This document shows, piece by piece, positions 35,681 to 47,300 of a stretch of 64,000 nucleotides of DNA. Both the position numbers and the translations under genes were made by a program. Numbering within the stretch: the first letter of the stretch is position 1; every line of letters begins with the position of its first letter. The stretch covers positions 62,001-126,000 of the forward strand of contig JAEHOE010000003.1 of the NCBI GenBank assembly GCA_016858145.1. The letters are read 5' to 3'. The notes under the pieces were generated by a model. That model was not told the origin of the DNA, did no database searches, and saw only the letters and a list, made by a program, of their open reading frames with translations. This DNA comes from Edaphochlamys debaryana (Eukaryota; Chlorophyta; Chlorophyceae; Chlamydomonadales).

Positions 35681-36335
35681 ATGACGGTGCTTAAGGAGCT
35701 ACTGGACCTACCGTCCCGGGGTCCGCTCCCCGAGTCCGAGGTGCCGCAAGTGCGAGACCCGCCACACTACATCTGCACCCACGACACGAAGCCCCCTCTC
35801 GGCCAGACGATCACAACGGAACAAGGGACAAGTGCCTTGCTGCGCGTCGTGCTACGGAAGCGGGACAGCACTGCTGTATCCAAGAAGTCCGAAGCAGCAC
35901 AGCCGACCGCCGCGGGCAAACGGCCCCCCGCTGACGACGCGGGTGGCAAGGAGGCCCGACCATCCAAGAAGCCCAACACGGGGGCAAAGGAAGCCGTCCC
36001 AGCAGCTGCGCTCACCGTTTACACAGCGGGTGAGTTCGTCCCGTTCCGTCCACCGGCTGCAGCCGCCAGCGGCTCTGCACACCACCCAAGCATTGCGCAT
36101 AGGCTGCACTCAGTCAGTGCCCCGCATCTCCGCCCAACCCGCGCCCTCCTCCTCCTCCTCTCATACGGTACTTCGTACCTATCCCTGCCCGGCCCCAGAC
36201 CAGCTCAAGTCCAAGACCATTCCGCAGCTCAAGGAGCTCCTCCGCGCCCGCAGCCTGGCCGTGTCGGGCGCCAAGGACGAGCTCGTGCGGCGCATCATCG
36301 ACCACCAGCGGGCACAGAAGGAGGCCGCCCTGTGA
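35681..36335 (+). CDS. Small DDA1-like protein with C-terminal SAP domain
   Basis: Two exons, 35681-36029 and 36199-36335, give 161 residues. Residues 30-65 (PHYICTHDTKPPLGQTITTE then TSALLRVVLRKRD) resemble the DDA1 domain, a small subunit of CUL4-DDB1-DET1 ubiquitin ligases that normally reads Y-x-PT..PPPNQVI-TE.TNILLR. A lysine/proline-rich linker follows (KKSEAAQPTAAGKRPP), possibly nuclear. Residues 118-152 are a SAP motif (LKSKTIPQLKELLRARSL, then VSGAKDELVRRII), which in other proteins binds A/T-rich or damaged DNA. A chromatin-associated ligase accessory role is inferred. The SAP call is firm; the DDA1 call is weaker. The ATG opens the longest frame consistent with the conserved part. 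Confidence 0.7.
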
Positions 36336-36477
36336 GGGGGCCGTTGTTTAACGGCGTGCCCGTGGCACTTTGCTGCTATCTAGCTGTGTGGTCACATGTA
36401 GACGCCGAACCCTTGTCTGGGCCTTGCAACGACACACCCGGCATTGGCCGGGTGTCTGTCGAGCCGCTGTGGTGGTG

Positions 36478-38684
36478 CTAGAGCATGGTGCCGCTGTGCC
36501 GGCTGAGGAGTGCCTCGAACATGACTGCGTTGGGGCGGAGAAGGGTGATGAGGAGTGGTGTGAGCCAGCAGATCAGCTGGTGGAGGTATGGAGTGGGTTT
36601 GGAGCATGAGTAAGGCTCTACTGTACGATACATATGCATAGAGCATGCCTAGAAAGGCTACTCACCGTACATCTCCTGGTGCGTGGGTCCGAAAATGTCA
36701 CGGGAGCGCCGCAGCGTCTCCTCGCGGCTTTGTCGCCCGGCGTTTAGCTCCCGGATGTTGTTGAGGAACTGAGAGAACTGCTCGTAGCTTAACTGCGCTC
36801 TGCGGGACAGGGGAGAGGATTGGGCATGTCAAAAGCTGCCGTGCACGTAATGCGCCGGACGAGAGGGAACCGCAGCGCCGGATCTTACACACACAGCCGA
36901 GTGGCCTCGTGATAAGAAGCCTGAATAGGCAGGAGGGTTGGATGCCATGACACTGAGCTCACCTTGCTTGTCGGAAGAACTCTTTCCCGTCGATGCGGGG
37001 TGGCGAGGCGGGAGCGGAGCCGTACTGTGACTGCTGCGGGGGGGCTGAGCCGTACTGCGACTGCTGCGTGGGTGCCGTCGCGTAGAGGGGCACGGACTGC
37101 GGGGGCGCCTGCGGTGTCGCCTGCCCGTAGACGGAGCGCCCGGACGTTGTGGGGTACCCCGGTGTCGTGGCCGTCATCCCTGAAGTTTACAGGCAAGACA
37201 AAGGAAGGTCAGGACAGAACAACAATCATCGTCAGATGTGGGGTCGGCTGACCAAGCAACAGCGGATTTGGACTGTCTAACGAGCTAGGCCGTGGAGGGT
37301 TTCTTCACGTGTCCAGCATCCAGCATCGGCAAGACCCTGGTGCCTCATCAAGTGGTTGACGGGCTGTAAACACATCAATGTCATCGACGGAGAGCTTTGC
37401 ACGTGCCAACTTCTCTCCCAGTTAGAGCAGGACAGCACACTCACGGACGGTGTATGCGCTGGGCGGTGGCATGGGCGGCGCTTTTGATACGGACGCCAGC
37501 ACCTCGTTGACTAGCCGCTCGCCCGCCACGTCGGCAGCCGCCACCGAGGGCTCCAGGCCGGGCTGCGCGGCACAAGGATGAACACGGTTCAGCCCCTGGC
37601 ATGGGCAGGCCATGCAGAGCCACCGCCCACCCGTTTCCGCACGCAAAGAGGCTGTCCCTCAGCCCCCCACGTCCCAGAGTAATTCAAGCTCGCACCTCGT
37701 CCTCGTCATGCAGGTGGCTGAGCAGGTTCTTCTTGAACGCCTCCAGCCTGGACGCAGGGCATGGGAGCGGTGATGAGGCCTGGATCGCCCACATGGCATC
37801 ACGTTCCCGGGGCCGTGCCCCCACACCATGCCGTGCTTCCACGGCCCAGGCTTCCGAGTCCCCTCGCATGCCTGAGGCTAGCAGCTGATGCCCTCTCCAG
37901 CCGCCTAGTCCTACCTTGCCACCTCTTTGTGGAGCCGCTTGACCGTGTCCGCCAGCAGCCCTTTCTCGCTCTGCAGGCGGTGCGCCTCCTCCACCGCCTG
38001 CTTGGACTTTGAGGCCATGTCGGCCAGCTCCAGCTCCAGGGTCGAGACCCTCCGCTCCAGCATCTTGATGTGGTTCTGCTTCTGCACGAGCGCCTCGCGC
38101 AGCTGCTGGCCCTCTGCCTCCATCTGGGAGGCTTTGGACGCCAGCGCGTGCTGCGCTATCCGGGAAGCCAGCTCCAGCTGAGCGAAGGGGTCCTGGCCGT
38201 TGCGGTGGGGTTAAGGACCCGGTAAGTACAGGCATACTGCTGAACGCAAGGCAGGCAACCCGACCTGTATTGAACGGGCCCGGCCTGGGTGTCAGAGGCA
38301 CACACCCCCACAGGGCCATACCCCACGTCCCCACCCCTGCCTCCCCTCCTCACCTGCGGAAGCACCTGCATTACCTGTAGGGAACAGGAAGCAAGGAAGC
38401 ACGATCAACCCTTGCTGTGCAGACCTGGCACAGTGCTCACTCTCAGGTGCCTCCCCTTGGGAGGCAGGCTGCGCTCCAGACATGGCGGTGAGGTTGGGGG
38501 CAGCACACCCCATGCCTGGACCGCCAGCCAAGGTGTTGAGCCCTCGGATAACATCATATGCTCTGAAAGCTGCTGCCCTTCGGCGCTACGGTCCCGCGAC
38601 GCGAGCAGAAGAATGCGCTGCGGCCGGTCAGCGCACCTCTGAGGGCAGCGCAGCCATCCCTCCGACGTTGCCGTAAGAAGCCAT
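36478..38684 (-). CDS. At4g15545-like coiled-coil protein
   Basis: Eight exons in transcript order: 38637-38684, 38354-38374, 37915-38192, 37696-37747, 37445-37562, 36963-37179, 36666-36799 and 36478-36524, giving 304 residues. Features shared with the plant At4g15545 family are VLPQDPFAQLELASRIA near the N-terminus, a long coiled coil (about residues 25-125, ALVQKQNHIKMLERRVSTLE), a Pro/Gln/Tyr-rich linker, and the conserved C-terminal PPRIDGKEFFRQARAQLSYE followed by FLNNIRELNAGRQSREETL. The second exon has only seven codons (VMQVLPQ). I know of no established biochemical role for this family. The gene converges on the DDA1/SAP gene with 142 bp between stops. A minus-strand TGTAA at 36019-36023, inside the other gene, may be its poly(A) signal. 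Confidence 0.85.
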
Positions 38685-38877
38685 GAACTAATAGACAAGG
38701 TACTAGGTCTGGGAAGAAGTCGCGGTCTCACAAATCAGTTCATGGCTTTGGTCGCTTGCTGGTATCAAGTGTATTTGCTACTACAGGGAAGCTGATCGCT
38801 GTGTTCGTGCCTGCTGCTCTGGATTACACAGTCTCCGCTAGCCAGGTGAGGTCGGGCAAGTCAACGCTGCCGCGCCG

Positions 38878-38968
38878 TTGACCACAGATGCGCGACGCTA
38901 CACACGCGAGTTGCCGTGCCAACTACTAACTTCTATCCACTTTGTGGCTTCCTTGATCATATCAAAGC
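38878..38968. repeat. 91-bp direct repeat, copy 1
   Basis: It matches 39075-39165 in the same orientation (197-bp spacing) with about a dozen differences. The shared core includes ttgaccacagatgcgc and ggcttccttgatca. A C/G-rich tract separates the copies. Confidence 0.88.
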
Positions 38969-39074
38969 GAAGCACGGGCGAGTTTGACACGCTCGAGCGT
39001 ATCGGCAACGCCGCCCCCGCCCCGCCATCGCCGGCGCCCCCGCCGGGCCCGCCCCTGCCAACGCCCTCGCCCCC

Positions 39075-39165
39075 TTGACCACAGATGCGCAACGCTACGC
39101 GCGCGAGTTGCCGTGCCATCTACTAACTGTTATTTGCTTTATGGCTTCCTTGATCAAACCAAATC
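39075..39165. repeat. 91-bp direct repeat, copy 2
   Basis: Second copy of 38878-38968. The surrounding stretch 38685-40013 has no recognisable gene. It should contain the promoter of the At4g15545-like gene and the 3' UTR of the 755-residue unknown. Confidence 0.88.
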
Positions 39166-39728
39166 GAGGCCAGCTCGGGTGGAGGCCAGACAGACAGACC
39201 GAGTCCCCACACGTGGACAGCACGGCACTGGCCGCAGTACATTGTCCCTCACCCGCCCTTGACGCGACCCACCACTGATCCGCGGAAGGCATACACTCCA
39301 CGCAAAAGCCGCGTCACAAACAACTGCCTCTCGCCCCTACCTCGTTCTGCACCAAGGCCACCAGCTGGCGGTGTCACCAGATGTCACGCGAGCAAATCGT
39401 CTGCTTTGCGCTGGACGGAGCACTTGGGTGTTGGTCTTCGCTGGTCCCCCTTGCGCATTCCTGACGCTGTGCAGCTGCAACCAGTTCTCCCCCCATGGCC
39501 CCCCAGTTCCGGGCTTCCGGCACAGTCGGAACTTGGGGCAGTTGGGGGGCCATGTATGGTGCCTGTGGTTGCAGCTGGAGCTCTGGAGAACTGGACAGAA
39601 CCCTCACGTCCCTCAGGCTCAGACACAGATCGGACTCCCATCGGCGATCAGGCCCTCCCGTGCTGCCATGTATCCTTCGTAACCCGTCGTGTTCGTGTCA
39701 CCTTGCACTGCACTGCGTTGCGCTTTGC

Positions 39729-39733
39729 TTTAC
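39729..39733 (-). terminator. Putative TGTAA polyadenylation signal
   Basis: TGTAA on the minus strand, 281 bp past the stop of the 755-residue unknown gene. Confidence 0.5.
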
Positions 39734-40013
39734 ACTCTTCGTTCCTTCATGAAGCCGAGCGCGCCATACCAACGGTCTTCCATAGCATTCCCCAACAGCG
39801 CATATCATGTGCCTCCTTCGTTCGTCAGTGCACAAATCTGGATCATGTCACGGACCCAGGTGGCCCATCAAGCCCACTCACGCGATCCTCCCGTCGGACT
39901 TGCTCAGCCCCGGGCATCCTAGGTATACTCGCATGAAACCAGGCCAACATGCACCCGTTAACTATCCGACCGTCCTACCCGATGCATCCTGCTTACTCTT
40001 TGACTGGTTCCGG

Positions 40014-43000
40014 CTACTCCTCGACGTTTGCTGCCTCGGCCGGCGCTGCCGCTGTCGCTGCTTCTGCGGGCCCGGGCGCCGCCTCCACGATCCCTGCCCC
40101 TTGCGTTGACGGCGACGCCGCCGCCCCCTCCTCCGCCCCACCGACCGCTGGCCCAGCAACCGACCCTATCGCTGGCAATGCCGCGGGAGCCGCGGCGCCT
40201 GCCGATGACGCTGACGCCGCGCCCCCCTTCGAGCCGCCAGGTTTGCTGGCCATCCGGCTGACCGCCGCCTTGCCTCCAGCCGCCGCCGCCGCCGCCGCCG
40301 CCGGCGGCGCCCCTGCCCCCGCCCCCACCGCCGCCGCCAAGTCCTCCTCGGCGGCCCCCAGCGAGGCCACGATGTCGGACGTGACACGTGACGGCACCAC
40401 GGGGGTGCCGTACACCACCAGCGCCACGCCGAACTGCTCCACCACATCTTCCAGGTCCGCCACGTCCAGGCCCACGCACTTGGTGATGAACGTCAGCACC
40501 GCCAGCAGGTACTGGTTGTACCGTATCTGTAAGGGGAGAGGGATGGGCAGGGCAGGGAACAGGGAAGCGCGTCTGAGCAGGGTGATGGTTGCGGACCTGG
40601 GCACGTGAGTGTGTGTGGTTGCGTGGTACGTGCTCGCGAGTGTGTGTGGGTCACACGATTGCATAGCATGGTAGCAAGTTGGCCTCCAGCTTCTGCCCAG
40701 GTTTAGGTGAAGCCGACTCTTGGCCGCCCGCGGCATCAAGCCAAACGTTACGGCAACGCGTAAGTTCGCCGTCGGCAACGCCGCCAGTTCTCGATCTGCT
40801 GTTGTGGCAGCCCATATGCTATGCATGAGCGGTACAACCTGGTCTTCCTCCTCCGCACTTGTCGCGCTGCCCCTTCTTGCACTGGTCAGCCTCGCGCTCC
40901 TGAAACGCCCCGCGCATGCACCCACACTCCCACGCCCGAGCCCGCGCCTCCGCTCACCATGCCTGCGCCCCGCGCGAAGGCCGCCACGTGCTCCACCACC
41001 GCCACCAGCATGGGTTTGTGCAGGTACACGCCCGCCTCCAGTAGCGCCTTCACCTGGGGGTGACGAGACAGGAAGAGACGAGTCCAGGGAGCCGGGGTGT
41101 TGGGAGCTGAGGGCCTCGCCGTCAGCCAGCTTGGCGCCTTTGGCATAGCCAAGCACGGCTGGAGACGCTCCCCAAAGCTCCCGGCCCCCGGCCTAGCCTG
41201 GATGCCCATGGCTGCCTTTCCTTCCGCCTTCGCTGCCCCCGGGTTTCTTTCTTGCCCGCCGCCAAACTCTCCCCGGCCCCCGGCAGCCTCCCCCACCTTG
41301 GACACCACCATGAGGCAGAGCGGGTCGCTCATGCGCTGCGCCTCCACCAGCGCGCACAGCTGGTCGTAGAAGCGCTGCAGGATGCGGATCTCCGTGGGGT
41401 CCAGCGCCTGCACCGCCTTCTGCTTGGTGTTGCGCCGCGCCGCCTCCTGCGCCTGCTGGTACGCGTCCAGCCGGGCGTAGGGACTCACCACCTTGCCGCC
41501 TGCAGGAGACAGAAGACGCGGGGTGCGAGGAAAGAAGTGGGGTCAGTCAGTCAAACAAGGGGCTCGAAGCACCCGTCAAGCGGAGGTAGGGCAACACGGC
41601 CGCAGCGGGTGCCGCGCCGTACGTCCGCACCTGATGCGTAGGTGGGCAGGCGCCCCTGCGTGAGGTTGAGCACTCCGAACAGGGTGGTGGACATGCCCGC
41701 GGCCGCCGTGGCGTCCGTGCGCACGTTGGCGCGGCCATTGGCGCGGGCGTAGAGCTGCTGCTGCAGCTGCTGCCGCCCCGCGTGCCGGATGGCCACAAAG
41801 TCGTTGTGCCACTTGTACACGGGGTTGCCCTCGTCGCCGCGCAGGGGCACCACCGCCTCCGTCAGCGGTACGAACTCGCCCGCGCCCCCGCCCGCGCCTG
41901 AGGAAGCAAGGGGATGTGCGCAGGGGATGTGGGTTGGTTTACGGAGAGATATCGGCCGAGGGCTGTTTGGTCTTGCTGGTTGGTTGGTCGTGCACCCCCC
42001 CAGCACAGGGGGCGGGTGAAAGGGTGCCCGAGCGCGGCCCTCACCTCCTGCAGGCCCGAACAGCGAGTTGCCGGGCATGGAGCCGCCCTCGTAGGGACTG
42101 CTGGAGGAAGCCAACCCGCCAGCTTCCAGCGACATATTCCTGCGGAGCGAGGCAGGACAGGGGAGGGCGAAGGCAGCAGAAGCAAGAGCGACTGTCGGCC
42201 ATTGATGCCGCACTGTCCAAGGCGGGTCAGCGTATAAGCATACTCCTCCCGCTCTTTCCCCCAAAGGCAGCCCCGTGCACCCACTAACCGACCGCCCCGC
42301 CTGCCGCCTGCGCCGGTCCCCCCGCCCTACCGTCGCTCCTCGTCCTGCGCTGCCTGCGCGCCCGCCTGCCCCTGCTGCCCTTGCTGCGTGAGGAAGAAGG
42401 CGGAGGGGTCTCCGCCCTCGTCCACGCCCCCAACCGGCACCGCCGGTCGTCTCCCGACCATGGGCGCCAGGTGCTTGCGCGGCAGCGGCGGCTGGCCGTA
42501 GGCTCGGTTGGGGTCCGCCATCTCCGCCTCCGCCTCGGCGCGATTCACAAACGCCCCCGCCGCGGCCTTGGCCTTGGACGAGCGCCCGTTCGCGTTGCGC
42601 AGCACAGCCGCTGGGAAGACGGCCTCTGTCCGGTCCGCCAGCGTGAACCGCATCACCGCCTTCTGCCGGTTTAGCGTGTCCTCAGCCTCGCGGGTGGCGG
42701 CCCGGATGGCGGCCTCCGCAGGCGAGGTGTGCGCGTCCGGCCCCTGCGAGCCGTCCGGCCCTGAGCCGTACATGGTGGGCATGCCGATGCCGCTGTCGCT
42801 GTCCGAGCGGTAGCCCTGCGAGCCCACGGACGCTGGCCGGTCGTTGCCCCGCCGCGTGCGCTCCCCGCCAGGCCCACCGCCCCGGCCCGGGCCCGGGCCT
42901 CCGGGGCCGCCGCGCTGGCCGGGGCCGCCGCCTGCAGCAGCTGCCGTATTGGAGCCCTTCCGGCGAGGAGGGCCGCTGCGGGGGCAGCAGGACAAGGAGG

Positions 43001-43790
43001 TGGGAACGGTGAATGGGGCAGGCTTTCATTGTTCTGCTTTGAGGGTGTCGGCCCCTTCGGCTACAAGGAGTGCAGCGCCAAACTGCTCCGAACACCCCCA
43101 CACAACCCACACGCACCCGCGCGGGCCGTCTCTGCTGCCCATCTTGTCGCGGTTGAGCTCGGGTAGCGTCTTCTCGAGCTGTTGATCACATGCGGGATGA
43201 AGCATAGCAGCGTCAGGAGCCTACTAGACTCCCGCGGGAGCCAGCGGTGCTACCGAGAGCCTCCTCCCTCTTGAGGCTTCTCGACACCCAAATCAGGACA
43301 CCCATAGCGTCTGAGCTCGTGCCCTCCTGAACCGTTGCTGCCCAGACACGTGCATCACGGTCCCCCCCCTACCCTGTGCTCCCGCCGCGTCTGCCATTCG
43401 CACCTCTTTGGGCTCCCCGAGCGGGACGTAGGGCGCACCAAACGCGGCCCACACGCCCATCCGTGCCTTCTCGTCCTTCACCGCTGTGGACTTGATGAGG
43501 TCGAACATACGTGCCTGCCCCTCATACTCGATGGATTTGGGGTCGAAGGGCAGTGCGCCTCCCGACTCCTCCACCACCGCGTAGCCCTTCCCAAATTTAC
43601 GATTTCGGACGGAGCCGGGGGCGCGGAATTCCTTGAAGAGCGGGTTGGCGTGCAGCTCCCGCTGCTCCCGCTGCTGGTCCCGAAGCATCTTCCTGATAAC
43701 CTCGGTGTTTTGAGCCTTGTACCCGCCGAGGACCTTCTGCCCGTCCTCGACATTGCTCTGTAAGAACTGAACGCCCGAACCGGCAGCCAT
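40014..43790 (-). CDS. Unknown 755-residue protein, alpha-helical with Gly/Ala/Pro-rich regions
   Basis: Eight exons in transcript order: 43404-43790, 43117-43178, 42331-42975, 42045-42139, 41631-41897, 41297-41499, 40958-41053 and 40014-40526. Phases agree throughout, giving 755 residues. I do not recognise the family. The N-terminal 130 residues are charged and look conserved (NTEVIRKMLRDQQREQREL, SVRNRKFGKGYAVVEES, KARMGVWAAFGAPYVPLGE). A Gly/Pro/Arg-rich low-complexity region follows, then a helical region (RILQRFYDQLCALVEAQR, VKALLEAGVYLHKPMLVAVV, YNQYLLAVLTFITKCVGLDV). The tail is rich in Ala/Gly/Pro and ends NVEE. No signal peptide or membrane span is evident. It is divergent from the transportin gene. 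Confidence 0.75.
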
Positions 43791-44374
43791 CTCGCTTCCG
43801 CTGTTATCGCAGGGCTAGGTGATACCGCCACCCTCACTGCTGGAAGGATACAGCCGGTTTGGCAACGCCCGGCCGAAGGTCGAAGGCTGGGCTGATGTTG
43901 GTGAGCAAACACAACCAGCCCCTAGCTACTTGTTACTGTATTCATAGTGATAGTGCAGCAAGCGTAGATTGCTAAGCAGCCGGGCACGCGTGTCGTTGGG
44001 TGTGGCCCCACTGGGATAAGTTTTCACTGAATGCCTACGTACGTGTGTAGAAGGGTACCTGTCAATACCAACAGCGACAGGAAGCAGGAAGCTGGCCTGT
44101 GAGCGACCCCCGCAATCAGACCCGAGGCTCATCTTGGGCACGCTTGTTGCGTACACCGGCCCCTGTCACCTACCTCGTTAGAAGGCGCGTCCTGAACTTT
44201 GCCTAGTACGACCTGCATAGTGTCTACAGCGTTGGCCACTCTGTCCCAGGCGCGCGATCTCCGGTTACCCCGCTTGAGCTCGGGACGGTCAGGGTCTTGG
44301 CCTAACAACTCCTGAGCTGAATCGACTTGCGCCTCGGATGAATTAGCGTGCCGGTTGTGGCTCGGGCAGCAGAC
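43791..44374. promoter_or_regulatory. Divergent promoter region, unknown gene / TNPO3
   Basis: The 584 bp between the two start codons must carry both promoters. No clear TATA box or other motif was identified. Confidence 0.5.
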
Positions 44375-47300
44375 ATGGCAACGCAGCAACTACTCCAGGC
44401 TCTGAACGCTCTATACCATCACGAGGACCCCAAGGTCAAGGATGAGGCGGATCGATGGCTCGAACAATGGCAGCAAAGCGTCGAGGCTTGGTCAGTGGCG
44501 GACGCGGTGCTGCATGACCCGGCCAGCAGTATGGAGGCCCAGTACTTCTGTGCGCAGACCCTCCGAACCAAGGTGAGGGTCGTCGAGCGCAGTCAGGGCT
44601 GGGGGCGGCCGTGCTGGGGCGTGGTTCGAAATGGGCGCGCAGTTGCAGTGTCCTGCACTGGCAGGCCACGCGGCGCGGTTCGGCGAGTTGCTCGCGTTCT
44701 GGCTGGGCGCAAGGTCATGTGCTGGCGTGATCTGTGCCCTTTCGCTCCGGTTGCCGACGGCCGGCGGCTGACGAGAGCTGTGACACGGACCCGCTGTCCT
44801 GGTCGGGACCTTGTCAGCCCACGCGCGGGTGGCCGTGCTCGGGCGGAGGGGGACCTACCGATATGAGGCAGATAGGCAGTCGGGGCTGGAGGGGCGGCTG
44901 CTCGGGGGGATGGGGCTTGCTGTGTCGGTTGCGGGTGCGTCGAGGGCGTGCCGTGTCAGGTCAGGAAAGCCCTGCGCCGCATATGATGCACCCACACCAG
45001 GCCAGCCGCGGCCGAGCATTAGCCAGGCAGCCAGCCCACAGGGCTACCTGGTGTCACAGCGCTCTGTATCCCTCATCCCGCCCAACCCTGTCCTTACCAG
45101 CCGGCAGCGGCCTCCCATGGCCGACTGCCAACCGTGCCCGCTCCCCACTTCCTCCCCCCGTCACCCCCGCAGGTCCAGCGGGACTTTGAGGAGCTGCCCG
45201 ACAACGCCGTGGACAGCCTCCGGGAAAGCTTGCTGCAGCTGCTGATCCGCTTCAGCAAGTAAGTCAAGGGGGCCGGCAGCGCAGGGCTGCAAATACGTCC
45301 CTTTCCCCCCAGCAGCGCCGCCGAACTTTCGGTACCAAACAGTCGAACCCGAAGGTCCCCGCCACCATACCTCAGGCTCCGCCCCACACCTACGGCCCCC
45401 ACACTCAACCCTCTCCCTCTCTCTCTGCCCGCCCTCCCCCAGGGGCGCCCCTCCCGTCCGCACGCAGCTGTGCCTAGGCCTGGCGGCGCTGGCGGTGCAC
45501 GTGCCCTCGGACCGCTGGGGCCCCACGGGCGTGGTGCGCTGGTTCGCGGCCAAGTTCGGCGCCGTGCAGCCCGACCTGGCGCTGCCCTGCATGCTGGAGC
45601 TGCTCACGGTGCTGCCGCAGGTGGGGGGGGGGAGGGGAGGGGGAGGAGATGGAGGGGGGGCGGCGCGGACGGGTCGCAGGGCCTTGTATTGCGGGGCTTG
45701 TCTGGCGTGGGTATGGGTTGAGTCTGAGTTGGGGGGTAGGGTTTAGCGGGGGTGGGCTTGTTGCGCGCTGAGCGAGATGAGAGTGCGCCTTCGGCCAACC
45801 CTCAGCGCCCACCCCTTCTCCGCACACCCTCTCAGCGCCCTTGCCGCCGTTCCCTCCCCACTTCTTCGCGCCCCGCAGGAGGTGCACAGCTACAAGATCG
45901 CGGTGCGGCCCGAGCGGCGGCGCGCGTTCGCGGGGGAGCTGCAGGCCAACACCAGCGCCGCGTTCGACATCCTCACCAGGCAGGGCAGGGGCGGGGCTGC
46001 GGGATTTCAGGGTCTTGCGGCCAGATGCCGCCCACGCTACCGGTTTGGGCAAGCACGGCGCTGCGTAGCGGACCGCTCCGCTCCATGCACACCACACAGC
46101 ACCTGCCGCGCCGCATCCCCGCCCTTCGCCGCATCCCCCCCCCTTCGCCTGCCCCGCACTGAGCCCCGCCCCACTGACCCCCGCCTTCCCCCGCACACGC
46201 CCCTGCCCCTTTCTCCGCAGCTGCCTGTCGCAGCCGGGCGAGCGGGTGCGCACGCAGGTGCTCGAGGCGCTGGGGTCGTGGCTCAAGCTGAACGAGGGCC
46301 GCCCGCTGCCCTCCATAGCGGCGGCGGCGGCGTCGGGCGGCGCGGCGGCGGCCAGCGCCGAGGACGCGGCGGCGACGCTGGCCCGGCACCCGCTGGTGGC
46401 GGCGGCGCTGGAGGGGCTGCAGCACTCGGGGGAGACCTTCCACGCGGCGGTGGACGCGGTGGGGCTGGGAGGCGGATGGGAGGGGCGGGGGAGGGGGGTT
46501 ATGGGCTTGCAGAATGGGCAGGATTGTGTGGGCGGACACGGTGGTGGGAAGGAACGGCCACAGCTGTCCGAGTAAGCGCGCCGGCTCCCCGAGTGGCAGT
46601 TGGCAATGCAAACCGTTGGGGGCGGGAAGGCTAGCCAACCATTGTCAGCGAAATGAACACACCTAGAAGGCCTCCTCTCCATAACCACTCTGCCCCTGCT
46701 CCTGCCTCTTGGGCCCCCTCCTGCCTCAGATCTGCGAGGTCATCTGGACGACCGTGGACTTCAGCTCCCTCGCCTCGCAGCCCAGCGACGCGGCCTCACC
46801 CGGGGGCCCGGGCGCCTCCGGCGGCGGCCCCCCCGCGCTGGCCGCCGCCGCGCTGCCGCTGGTGCAGGCCATCGTGCCCGCCATCATGGGGCTGCGCTCC
46901 CGCTTCTCGGTGGCGGCGAGGAGGCGGGAGGCGGAGATGGGTGGGTGGGGGTTGCGGGGGGTGAGGCAGGGTGTGTGTGCTGGGGGCGGGGTCGGAAGCG
47001 CTGGGGTGGAGTAGCTGGGCTTGGCGCAGGTGGAGTGCGGCCGCAGTCGAGGGCTACAGCCCCCACTGCCTCCCTCTGCCACCGGCGCTCACCCTGTCTG
47101 CCTGCCGCCGGCGCGGATCCCCCCGCCCCACCCACCTCCAGGCCGCGGCAGTGCGGGTGCGGGCGAGGGCGAGTTCGACGACGACGAGGACACTGCCAAG
47201 GGCATGGCCCGCCTGTTCTGTGAGGTGGGGGAGGCCTACCTCTCCCTCATCGTCACGGCTGTGTCGGAGGTGCGCGGGGGCGAGGCTGCGGGGCAGGGGA

